Counted from the stretch's first letter, positions 1-6,081 are shown. The stretch is 6,585 nucleotides of DNA from Victivallales bacterium (GCA_017538465.1 JAFYIW010000007.1:1-6585), one strand, 5' to 3'. Notes: a model not told the origin generated them from the letters alone. Numbers and translations: made by a program.

Positions 1-500
1 CCAACGGCGCCATCAAGAAGTCGCAGGCCGCCAAGTCCAAGGCGGAGTTGACCACCCTCGTCAATGCCATCAAGCAATACGAGTCCACCTATGGCGTGCT
101 GCCGATGAAGGCCACCGCGGCGGAGCTGGTCGCCGACGCCGACTACCAGAGCTTCATCAAGATGCTCCAGGCCGAAGGCACGCCATCTTCTGACTGGGGT
201 GGTTATGCTGACTGCAACAAGCGCAAAATCAAATTCTTGGATGTCGTGAGCAATACCCCCGGCGAATATTCGGATCCTTGGGACGGGAAGTACATCATCT
301 ATCTCGACCACGATGGCGACGGCAAAGTCTCCGCTATTAATGGAATCAACGCCTCGGCTATCTACGGCACCATCGTCATCTACTCCAAAGGTCCCGATGG
401 CAAGGATGCCTCCTCCGCTTCGGTGGACAACAAGGACAACGTCTACTCTATTCCCGTGCTTTGGGACAAAACCAACAATAAGTTTGAAATTTCGCACTAA
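1..500 (+). CDS. GspG-like pseudopilin (P1), 5' end outside window
   Basis: Open from the window edge; the first complete codon is at position 3 and TAA is at 498-500, giving 165 visible residues. The first visible residues (NGAIKKSQAAKSKAEL, then an amphipathic helix ending in 'YGVLP') match the end of the long N-terminal helix of GspG-type major pseudopilins. About 25-30 residues carrying the prepilin leader and the membrane helix are therefore probably missing upstream (inference from family layout). The C-terminal part has a 'DPWDGKY' turn followed by a DHDGDGKV loop at visible residues 102-109. This DxDxDG pattern recalls the calcium loop known to stabilise GspG. Unlike the downstream genes it has no H-X9-DG motif. 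P2 begins 29 bp later, so the two are probably co-transcribed. A TTG at 48 is in frame but only an internal codon. It could instead be a minor pilin of a type IV pilus-like system. Confidence 0.85.
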   Translation, partial: NGAIKKSQAAKSKAELTTLVNAIKQYESTYGVLPMKATAAELVADADYQSFIKMLQAEGTPSSDWGGYADCNKRKIKFLDVVSNTPGEYSDPWDGKYIIYLDHDGDGKVSAINGINASAIYGTIVIYSKGPDGKDASSASVDNKDNVYSIPVLWDKTNNKFEISH

Positions 501-529
501 TTGCCGAGCCTGGCGAGGAGGAATTCTCC

Positions 530-1273
530 ATGAAACATCGTTTTACTCTCGTCGAATTGCTAGTGGTCATCGGCATCATCGTGATTCTCGCGGGACTGCT
601 CCTGCCCGCCATCAACCGCGCCCGTGGCACCGCCGAGCGGACAGCCTGCATGAACAACCTCAGCCAGCTCGGCAAGGCGGAGGCGATGTTCCAGGCCGAC
701 AACAACCAGAAAATCTCCTCCGTGCAATACTATGACAAGGACAAATACAACCAGATTGATTGTCTCTGGGAGTATGTCAGCAAGAAAAAGGAGATTTTCC
801 TGTGCCCGGCGGATTCGAAAGATGGTTTGACGCAAGACTGGCCAACCATCAATTTCGGCACTCAGACACTCCGATTGAGCTACCTCGCCAACGCCGGCGT
901 CCACTTTGAAAAATACAAACAGGGCACCAGCGACAAATTTTTGTCTCAAAGCACGAGTTACAAGGAGTATGTCAGCAAACTCTTGAGCATCACCACCGTG
1001 GAGCGTCCGAACTCGGTGATGAGCCTGGGCGAGAACAACGGCAACGGTTTCTACTCGGATGGCGCCGCAGGAGACAAATTCACCACCGCAGAAAAAAACA
1101 ACAGCAAGTCCGTCTTCAAGCGTCTTGCCTTCACCATGCATGGCAAGAAGAATGCCAACTATCTCTTCCTGGATGCACACGCCGAAGTCCTGGATGGCGC
1201 AACGGAGGCGCAGGCGATCATTGAAGGGTCGGACAGTACTCCTGCCGCCTGGAAGGGATATCCATGGAATTAA
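530..1273 (+). CDS. H-X9-DG family pseudopilin, subfamily A (P2), variant motif
   Basis: 247 aa. The ATG start is set by GAGGAGG at 515-521, eight bases upstream. The N-terminus is MKHR followed by FTLVELL: a four-residue basic leader, Phe at the cleavage junction, Glu at mature position 5, and a hydrophobic helix to about residue 28. These are the hallmarks of substrates of the prepilin peptidase (GspO/PilD). The periplasmic part carries Cys40 in 'CMNNLSQLG', Cys78, Cys92 in 'IFLCP', and 'SYLAN' near 117-121. The C-terminal motif is H204-X10-D215-A216-H217, one residue longer than in all five relatives and with Ala instead of Gly. The closest relative in the window is P3. It probably shares a transcript with P1; no clear terminator follows the stop. 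The role is inferred to be a minor pseudopilin of a type II secretion-like machine. The substrate is unknown. Confidence 0.92.
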   Translation: MKHRFTLVELLVVIGIIVILAGLLLPAINRARGTAERTACMNNLSQLGKAEAMFQADNNQKISSVQYYDKDKYNQIDCLWEYVSKKKEIFLCPADSKDGLTQDWPTINFGTQTLRLSYLANAGVHFEKYKQGTSDKFLSQSTSYKEYVSKLLSITTVERPNSVMSLGENNGNGFYSDGAAGDKFTTAEKNNSKSVFKRLAFTMHGKKNANYLFLDAHAEVLDGATEAQAIIEGSDSTPAAWKGYPWN

Positions 1274-1321
1274 TCAGGAACTAGACAAAACCAGACAAAT
1301 TCGGAAATGTCTTGCAGCGGC

Positions 1322-1349
1322 TTGAAAAAATCGTAAAATTGATTATACT
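1322..1349 (+). promoter_or_regulatory. Sigma70-like promoter upstream of P3
   Basis: TTGAAA (1322-1327) and TATACT (1344-1349), each one mismatch from consensus, are separated by 16 bp in an A/T-rich stretch. Initiation would fall near 1356 and give an untranslated leader of about 120 nt before the P3 start. That leader (about 1356-1476) shows only weak short inverted repeats and no recognisable riboswitch. The rest of the 203-bp gap between P2 and P3 holds no gene that I can support. Confidence 0.6.
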
Positions 1350-1476
1350 TTAAAAAAATAGACATCACTTGGTGTGAAACATGAGTTCAGGCAAATCTCT
1401 TTTGAGACAATGCCCATGGTTTCGTCACGAGGTCTTTTGGGATAATCAAAAACTTTACACATAAGGACTTACCAAA

Positions 1477-2190
1477 ATGAAACATACCTTCACCCTAATT
1501 GAATTGCTGACGGTGATCGCGATCATCGCGATTCTGGCCGGCATGCTTCTCCCCGCCGTGAACCGCGCCCGCATGACCGCCCAGCAGTCCTCCTGCGCCA
1601 ACAACCTGCGCCAGCTCGGCATGGCCGACCAGCTCTTCATCACGGACAACAAACACCATACCTACCCCGCAGGAGAAGGCTTCCAAAAAAAATACAGCCA
1701 GGTCTCCTCCTTGTGGGACTACCTCGGCCAGAAGGAGAACATCTTCCAGTGCCCGAATGACGAGCACGAGGCCGATGTCGAGAATTGGGTCATCAACGAA
1801 GCTGGTGACACCAAATCAATGCGTTACAGTTACTTGGCGAACATGGGCATCCACTGGGAAGTCGACAATACCGACACCGTTTACAAGGAGCGCATGCGCA
1901 AATTGCTCGCCGTCAGCCGCGTCGAGGCCCCTAGCACCACCATGAGCGTAAGCGAGAACAAGGAGGTCAGCAGCAACATGTACTTCGCGGCTGTTGGCTG
2001 GAAGGCATCGGGTGATAGCGGCAGCAAGAATGTCCAAGACCGCCTGAATGAAAATGCCCATACCAAGAAGGCCAATTTCCTCTACATGGATGGTCACGTG
2101 ATTTCCTTGAACGACAAGGAAATCGAGCAGGCCATCAAGGGCTATGTCCTCAGTGGCACTGAGCAACCTGGCTGGCTGATGATCGAGTAG
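1477..2190 (+). CDS. H-X9-DG family pseudopilin, subfamily A (P3)
   Basis: 237 aa. The ATG is preceded by AAGGA at 1463-1467 with nine bases of spacing. The N-terminus is MKHT then FTLIELLTVIAIIAILAG: short basic leader, Phe junction, Glu at mature position 5, membrane helix to about residue 26. Cys40 ('CANNLRQLG') and Cys92 ('IFQCP') match the two invariant cysteines of the array. The central 'MRYSYLANMGIHWE' (about 115-128) closely parallels P2, as do the blocks around 137-160. The C-terminal motif is canonical: H195, nine residues, then D205-G206-H207. The gene ends in tandem TAG TAG stops. It appears to be a single-gene unit, with its own promoter about 130 bp upstream and a strong terminator 37 bp downstream. 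Inferred role: an envelope-anchored minor pseudopilin paralogous to P2. Confidence 0.93.
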   Translation: MKHTFTLIELLTVIAIIAILAGMLLPAVNRARMTAQQSSCANNLRQLGMADQLFITDNKHHTYPAGEGFQKKYSQVSSLWDYLGQKENIFQCPNDEHEADVENWVINEAGDTKSMRYSYLANMGIHWEVDNTDTVYKERMRKLLAVSRVEAPSTTMSVSENKEVSSNMYFAAVGWKASGDSGSKNVQDRLNENAHTKKANFLYMDGHVISLNDKEIEQAIKGYVLSGTEQPGWLMIE

Positions 2191-2226
2191 TAGCCGAATC
2201 AAAGGCCTGTTTTTGCCTCTTTTATC

Positions 2227-2267
2227 ACGCGGCGGCCCTTCAGTGCTTGGAAGTCCGCCGCGTTTTT
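2227..2267 (+). terminator. Intrinsic terminator after P3
   Basis: ACGCGGCGG (2227-2235) pairs perfectly with CCGCCGCGT (2255-2263). An inner CTTC/GAAG pairing (2238-2241 with 2250-2253) closes an eight-base loop. The stem runs straight into TTTTT (2263-2267). This GC-rich stem plus U-tract separates P3 from the P4-P7 unit. Confidence 0.9.
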
Positions 2268-2358
2268 GCTTGAATCCCGTCTTTCATCTGCTAGATCGTG
2301 CCTCTCCAGCATGGCAAGGGTTAATTCCCGGTTTTCCCCCAAAAAACGTTTTTCTGCC

Positions 2359-2386
2359 TGGAAAATACCTAGAATCGCATTATAGT
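2359..2386 (+). promoter_or_regulatory. Promoter-like element upstream of P4-P7
   Basis: TGGAAA (2359-2364, four of six matches to the -35 consensus), a 16-bp spacer, and TATAGT (2381-2386, five of six). Spacing and flanking A/T-rich sequence resemble the element before P3. It lies between the P3 terminator and P4, where a new start of transcription is needed. Predicted initiation is near 2393, leaving a leader of about 70 nt before P4. Confidence 0.5.
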
Positions 2387-2401
2387 AAAGGACTTGCTTT
2401 T

Positions 2402-2473
2402 ATGCTGGATTTTTCAAGCACCAGTGCTTTCAAAGGAGTGGTGCCTAACGGAGACTTTACCCATGAAACATAG
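2402..2473 (+). CDS. Possible 23-codon leader ORF before P4
   Basis: An ATG at 2402 is preceded by AAAGGA (2387-2392) at nine bases and opens a 23-codon frame (MLDFSSTSAFKGVVPNGDFT, then HET) ending in TAG at 2471-2473. Its stop overlaps the start of P4 by 11 bases in a different frame, an arrangement compatible with translational coupling. The peptide has no recognisable domain. Against it: the predicted transcription start near 2393 would leave the ribosome-binding site out of the mRNA, unless transcription begins further upstream. Chance is quite possible. Confidence 0.25.
   Translation: MLDFSSTSAFKGVVPNGDFTHET
2416..2429. promoter_or_regulatory. 14-bp palindrome in the P4 leader
   Basis: AAGCAC and GTGCTT form perfect inverted arms around a central CA. 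Flanking TTT (2412-2414) and AAA (2432-2434) can extend the pairing across a small internal loop. It lies about 25-35 nt downstream of the predicted transcription start and before the P4 ribosome-binding site. It could be an operator half-site pair or an mRNA hairpin; no regulator gene is visible to support either. Confidence 0.3.
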
Positions 2474-3308
2474 TTTCACCCTTATTGAACTCTTGACAGT
2501 TATCGCGATTATCGCGATTTTGGCGGGAATGCTGATTCCCGCCGTCGGCAAGGCGCGCAACAAGGCCCAGGTGGCCCGTTGTCTGGGCAATCAGCGCCAG
2601 TTGTTGCAAGGTGCCCAGATGTACGCGAATGACTGGAAGCAATTTCTGCCTTGCACGGACGAGGCGCCGGCGGGAAACCCCGGTGACTTTCCCACCGGCC
2701 AGCTCATCCAGCGGACAGGTAACAACCGTGACATGCCATATGCTAATTACTGGTGGAAACTGGATGATGCTAATCCGGGGACGGCGTATGAGGCCAACCG
2801 CTCCTGGGCCGGCAAGATCTATGGCGTGCTGAAGGATCCTGGTGTCTTTTTCTGTCCTGCCGCCACGGTAAGCAACGAGAACATGATGGCGTCTAGTTAT
2901 GACCGCAAGCATGGTCTCTCCTACCTCACCTGCTACGAGGTCTCCCGCCTGAAACTCGACCAGGTCAAAAACGCCGACTCGGCAATCTACTGCTACGACA
3001 ACAACAGCACCGCCAACACCGCCTATACCTACTACTTCTCGAGGTACCGTAACGGCAACAATGCCAAAGTGCTGTATTCAAACATGTGGGTGCCTGGGAC
3101 CAGCCTCACCTATCCTGGCAACGACTGGGAGATTATCTCCAGGGCGCATGACGGCGTGATGAACGCCGGATTTGTGGATGGTCACGCCACTTCCGCAAAA
3201 TACGGTGTTCTAATCGAGGAATGCATCGTCCGAGACAAAAGAGCAAACGACCCGGATATCGGGAACGAGCATTACCTCCACGAAGACTACTACTTTATTA
3301 GTCTCTAA
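2463..3308 (+). CDS. H-X9-DG family pseudopilin, subfamily B (P4)
   Basis: 281 aa from the ATG at 2463. An in-frame TTG at 2394 would add 23 residues, but only the ATG puts a short basic leader (MKHS) directly before FTLIELLTVIAI and has GGAG (2450-2453) nine bases away. Membrane helix to about residue 26; Cys40 in 'CLGNQRQLLQG', 'YANDWK' at 54-59, 'WW' at 97-98, 'SWAGKIY' at 114-120, Cys131 in 'FFCP', 'YDNNSTANTAYTYYFS' at 178-193. The C-terminal motif is H229-X9-D239-G240-H241, followed by LHEDY at 272-276. Four further cysteines (64, 157, 177, 254) make it the most Cys-rich member. First gene of the P4-P7 unit; P5 starts 41 bp after its stop. Inferred role: minor pseudopilin exposed in the periplasm. 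Confidence 0.92.
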   Translation: MKHSFTLIELLTVIAIIAILAGMLIPAVGKARNKAQVARCLGNQRQLLQGAQMYANDWKQFLPCTDEAPAGNPGDFPTGQLIQRTGNNRDMPYANYWWKLDDANPGTAYEANRSWAGKIYGVLKDPGVFFCPAATVSNENMMASSYDRKHGLSYLTCYEVSRLKLDQVKNADSAIYCYDNNSTANTAYTYYFSRYRNGNNAKVLYSNMWVPGTSLTYPGNDWEIISRAHDGVMNAGFVDGHATSAKYGVLIEECIVRDKRANDPDIGNEHYLHEDYYFISL

Positions 3309-3349
3309 TATACAACATTTTGAATAATAAAGGACAAGGAATTCCACTG

Positions 3350-4147
3350 ATGAAAAAGCAATTTACTCTAGTTGAACTCCTGACGGTCGTAGGCATCATC
3401 ATCATTCTGGCCGGATTGTTGTTGCCCGCCGTCTCCAGCGCCCGCGCCAAGGCGCAGGTGGGGACCTGCCTTGGCAATCTGCGTAGCCTGATGCAGGGAG
3501 CCTCAATCTACTCCAATGACTGGAAATACCTGCCATTCGTCGAAGGCGCGGATGACGAGACCATCGCCAAAAACGCCAGGAACTATGTGACTTTCAAGGA
3601 CGCCAATGCGGGAAAAAATTGGTGGACGGACCCGAAGAGCTGGGCCTATAAACTCTATGATGGCCTCGGCAAGGAAGCCAGTCTCTTCCGTTGCGCGAGC
3701 GTACGCGAGGACAATTCGGATTTGGCAGATCCCAAACACGCCATCTCCTACGAGAGTTGCTTCGAGGTTGGTCGTCGCAAGGTCGCCCAGGTTCTCAATG
3801 CCGACTCCGCGATTTACGTGTATGAGAACGCCACCACCTCCAATACCGCACGGTCAAGGTTCTTCTCGCAATACCATAAGCCTGACAACAACGAGTATCT
3901 TCAGCAGGACATGTGGAAGATTGGCGACTCCTCCAGCAACAAGAATGAGTTCCTCAAGTTCGAGCAGGCTCATAAAAACAGAATGAACGCAGGCTTTGTG
4001 GACGGACATGCCGGCAGTTTCTCTAGCCAGGAATTGCTGCGGGAGTATATCCTGGATAGAATTGGCAATAATGTCAACACTGGCGGAGGCACCCGTAACG
4101 ACCGCCACCTGCGCCCGGACTACTTTTACCTGTGGTTCAGAGGGTAA
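3350..4147 (+). CDS. H-X9-DG family pseudopilin, subfamily B (P5)
   Basis: 265 aa from the ATG at 3350, nine bases after AAGGA (3336-3340). An in-frame TTG at 3320 is rejected because it would place ten extra residues before the leader. Leader MKKQ, then FTLVELLTVVGIIIILAG; Glu at mature position 5. Cys40 in 'CLGNLRSLMQG', 'YSNDWK' at 54-59, 'WW' at 91-92, 'SWAYKLYDGL' at 97-106. The second invariant cysteine (Cys115) is kept in 'LFRCAS', but the Pro seen in all the relatives is replaced by Ala. The C-terminal motif is H208-X9-D218-G219-H220, then LRPDY at 254-258 and a short aromatic tail. It is the shortest of subfamily B, with a reduced segment between residues 60 and 90. The small gap to P4 (41 bp) leaves no room for a terminator, which supports co-transcription. 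Confidence 0.92.
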   Translation: MKKQFTLVELLTVVGIIIILAGLLLPAVSSARAKAQVGTCLGNLRSLMQGASIYSNDWKYLPFVEGADDETIAKNARNYVTFKDANAGKNWWTDPKSWAYKLYDGLGKEASLFRCASVREDNSDLADPKHAISYESCFEVGRRKVAQVLNADSAIYVYENATTSNTARSRFFSQYHKPDNNEYLQQDMWKIGDSSSNKNEFLKFEQAHKNRMNAGFVDGHAGSFSSQELLREYILDRIGNNVNTGGGTRNDRHLRPDYFYLWFRG

Positions 4148-4208
4148 TTGGCCGGCAAGTGCTGAAACCTCATTTTCCTGATTCAAACAGTTGGGAGGAC
4201 AATCATCG

Positions 4209-5042
4209 ATGAAGAAGACCTTCACCCTCATCGAACTGCTTACGGTCATCGCCATCATCGCCATTCTGGCGGGGTTGCTCTTGCCAGCCGTGAATAAGGC
4301 GAGAATCCGGGCGCAGAGCGCCAGCTGCCTCGGCAATCTCCGCCAGTTGGTTCAGGGAGCGTTGCTTTACGCCAATGACTGGAAAAGTTTTGTGCCTTTT
4401 AGTTATGGCGGACGTGCACAAAACGGCACCCATACGGCGACCGTGATGAACCCATGGGGCGCCCCCCAAGGGAAGTCTGATAAAGCTGAGGGCCACTGGT
4501 GGAAGCGCTCCACCGATGAAGAGATAAGCGATTCCAATAAGAGTTGGGCGGGTGGCATCTATGCCTTAACCAAAGAGCCCGGGATTTTCCGATGCCCCAC
4601 CGCCAAGGAGGTCTCTTCAGATTTGGCGGAACCGAAATACGGCGTTTCCTATACTGCGGTCTATGAAATCTCTCGGCAGAATCTAACGCGGGCAGAAAGT
4701 CCTTCTAATTGTATGTATTTGTATGATAACAACCGCACTGCCAATACAGTTCGCACTTTTTTCTTCAGCCATTACGCAATTGCCAAGCCGTGGGATTACA
4801 CCGACAGTGCCGATAGTCATAAACTCTGGACGGGTATTCGTAAAGATAATGGTAGCATTGGCACTGATTTTGTGGAGGTTGGCAATACCCATGACGGCCA
4901 GGTGAACGCATGTTTCCTGGATGGGCATGCCGGAACCTATCGGCCAGATGACTTGCTGGATGAATTTGTCGTGAAGACCGCAGGGACCCGCATCCTGAAA
5001 CCGGACTACTACGGGCAGACCTTTACCGACCCCACGCTTTAG
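4209..5042 (+). CDS. H-X9-DG family pseudopilin, subfamily B (P6)
   Basis: 277 aa from the ATG at 4209, ten bases after GGAGG (4194-4198). An in-frame TTG at 4191 overlaps that ribosome-binding site and is rejected. Leader MKKT then FTLIELLTVIAIIAILAG. Cys40 in 'CLGNLRQLVQG', 'YANDWK' at 54-59, 'VMNPWG' at 79-84 (shared with P7 only), 'WW' at 97-98, 'SWAGGIY' at 112-118, Cys129 in 'IFRCP', 'YDNNRTANTVRTFFFSHY' at 172-189. The C-terminal motif is H228-X9-D238-G239-H240, with LKPDY at 263-267. It starts 61 bp after P5 and is the closest relative of P7 by these blocks. Inferred role: minor pseudopilin paralogue in the same transcript. The substrate is not deducible. Confidence 0.92.
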   Translation: MKKTFTLIELLTVIAIIAILAGLLLPAVNKARIRAQSASCLGNLRQLVQGALLYANDWKSFVPFSYGGRAQNGTHTATVMNPWGAPQGKSDKAEGHWWKRSTDEEISDSNKSWAGGIYALTKEPGIFRCPTAKEVSSDLAEPKYGVSYTAVYEISRQNLTRAESPSNCMYLYDNNRTANTVRTFFFSHYAIAKPWDYTDSADSHKLWTGIRKDNGSIGTDFVEVGNTHDGQVNACFLDGHAGTYRPDDLLDEFVVKTAGTRILKPDYYGQTFTDPTL

Positions 5043-5147
5043 GATGAACCATCCTTGGGGGCTCCCTGGAAATGCTTTGGTATGCCCGAACAAGGACTAC
5101 ATCAATTCTCGTTCATGCGCACTTGCTTCAAATGGAGAGTTGCACCG

Positions 5148-6056
5148 ATGAAAAGAACCTTTACCTTGATTGAACTCCTGACGGTGATTGCGATCATCGC
5201 AATCCTTGCCGGGATGCTGCTGCCTGCCGTCAACAGGGCGCGCACCAAGGCGCAGAATGTCAAGTGCATCGGCAATCTGAGGCAGTTGATGCAGGGTGCG
5301 AATGTCTATGCCGCCGAATGGAATACCTGTCTCCCATTCAGCAATGGCGGACGAAGATATGTCGTGAATAACACTAGCGTCAACCAGGCTCCAAAGCCGA
5401 ACCGCTATGCGGACACCGGAAAAGTGATGAACCCCTGGGGGCCCAAAGGCAAGGCCAATGGCAACTGGTGGGACAATGACGAGAAAAAGGCTCTCCAAAG
5501 TTGGGCAGGCAAGATCAACAGTATTCTGCACGCGCCGGAGATCTTCCAGTGTCCCACGGCGGACGAGGATGAGACCGACTTGGACGACCCGAAGCACGGC
5601 GTCTCCTACACCGCCGTCTATGAGGTCTCCAAACTGACCACGGGGCGTTGCGTGAATCCCGCGAACGCGATGATGCTCTTCGACAACAACAGGACCGCCG
5701 CGACTGTCCGCAGTTATTTCTTTGCGGCGTCCTCTAGCCTGGTGATAAACAACCAAAATCATATCAGTTCCGACTTGAAGGCCGGAAACCGTCATATATG
5801 GAATGAACTGCATGACCCGAACAACCCCGGAAACAAGACCGACGAATGGGGCTACGGAGGAGATTTCCGCGACGAGTTCAAACAGTATTGGGGACATACC
5901 CACGGCAACAAGTTGGATGCCGGCTTCCTGGACGGCCATGCGGCAGCCTACGATGTTCGCGAACTCTATTATGGCTTTATCGTCAAGGACGAGGTGGAAT
6001 GGCCACGAGTGCTTCGTGAGGACTACTGGGGACATGCCTATCCCGCCGACGAGTAA
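5148..6056 (+). CDS. H-X9-DG family pseudopilin, subfamily B (P7)
   Basis: 302 aa from the ATG at 5148, ten bases after GGAG (5134-5137). In-frame upstream ATGs at 5082 and 5115 exist, but neither has a well-spaced ribosome-binding site, and both would lengthen the otherwise constant four-residue leader (MKRT). Mature N-terminus FTLIELLTVIAIIAILAG. Cys40 in 'CIGNLRQLMQG'; 'YAAEWN' at 54-59 replaces the usual 'NDWK' block. 'VMNPWG' at 93-98, 'WW' at 107-108, 'SWAGKI' at 118-123, Cys135 in 'IFQCP', 'FDNNRTAATVRSYFF' at 178-192. The C-terminal motif is H252-X9-D262-G263-H264, with LREDY at 289-293. It is the longest member, enlarged between residues 70-106 and around 196-245. Last gene of the unit, 26 bp before a strong terminator. 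The 105-bp gap to P6 holds no clear promoter or terminator. Confidence 0.92.
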   Translation: MKRTFTLIELLTVIAIIAILAGMLLPAVNRARTKAQNVKCIGNLRQLMQGANVYAAEWNTCLPFSNGGRRYVVNNTSVNQAPKPNRYADTGKVMNPWGPKGKANGNWWDNDEKKALQSWAGKINSILHAPEIFQCPTADEDETDLDDPKHGVSYTAVYEVSKLTTGRCVNPANAMMLFDNNRTAATVRSYFFAASSSLVINNQNHISSDLKAGNRHIWNELHDPNNPGNKTDEWGYGGDFRDEFKQYWGHTHGNKLDAGFLDGHAAAYDVRELYYGFIVKDEVEWPRVLREDYWGHAYPADE

Positions 6057-6081
6057 GGACAGACTTCAAAGCCCATCATAA

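Noticed and set aside
313..735. 140-codon + strand frame overlapping P1 and P2
   Set aside because: It straddles the P1 stop and the P2 start in a different frame, with an Arg/Pro/Ser-rich composition typical of out-of-frame reading.
1293..1312. Inverted repeat AGACA/TGTCT after P2 as a terminator
   Set aside because: Five-base A/T-leaning stem with a ten-base loop and no following U-tract; too weak to call.
1365..1377. TCAC/GTGA inverted repeat in the P3 leader as an operator
   Set aside because: Four-base arms are expected by chance, and there is no second copy upstream of the other units.
2213..2473. 86-codon + strand frame between P3 and P4
   Set aside because: It runs through the P3 terminator and the putative promoter, has no good ribosome-binding site at its start, and the product looks like no protein family. 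Only its last 23 codons, from the ATG at 2402, are kept as a weak candidate.
2475..2525. Conserved N-terminal coding segment of P2-P7 as a DNA repeat or recombination site
   Set aside because: The similarity is at protein level; codons differ at many third positions between copies, so it is a conserved prepilin helix rather than a DNA repeat element.
5082..5147. Upstream in-frame starts for P7 (ATG at 5082 and 5115)
   Set aside because: The nearest AAGGA (5092-5096) is 18 bases from 5115, and no site fits 5082. The start at 5148 gives the same four-residue leader as all the relatives.
5097..6035. Long open frame (312 codons) antisense to P7
   Set aside because: It mirrors P7 codon for codon, has no recognisable domain, and P7 has clear family motifs and a ribosome-binding site. 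Similar antisense frames opposite P2 (560-1180), P3 (1816-2202), P4 (2457-2912) and P5/P6 (3854-4336) are rejected for the same reason.
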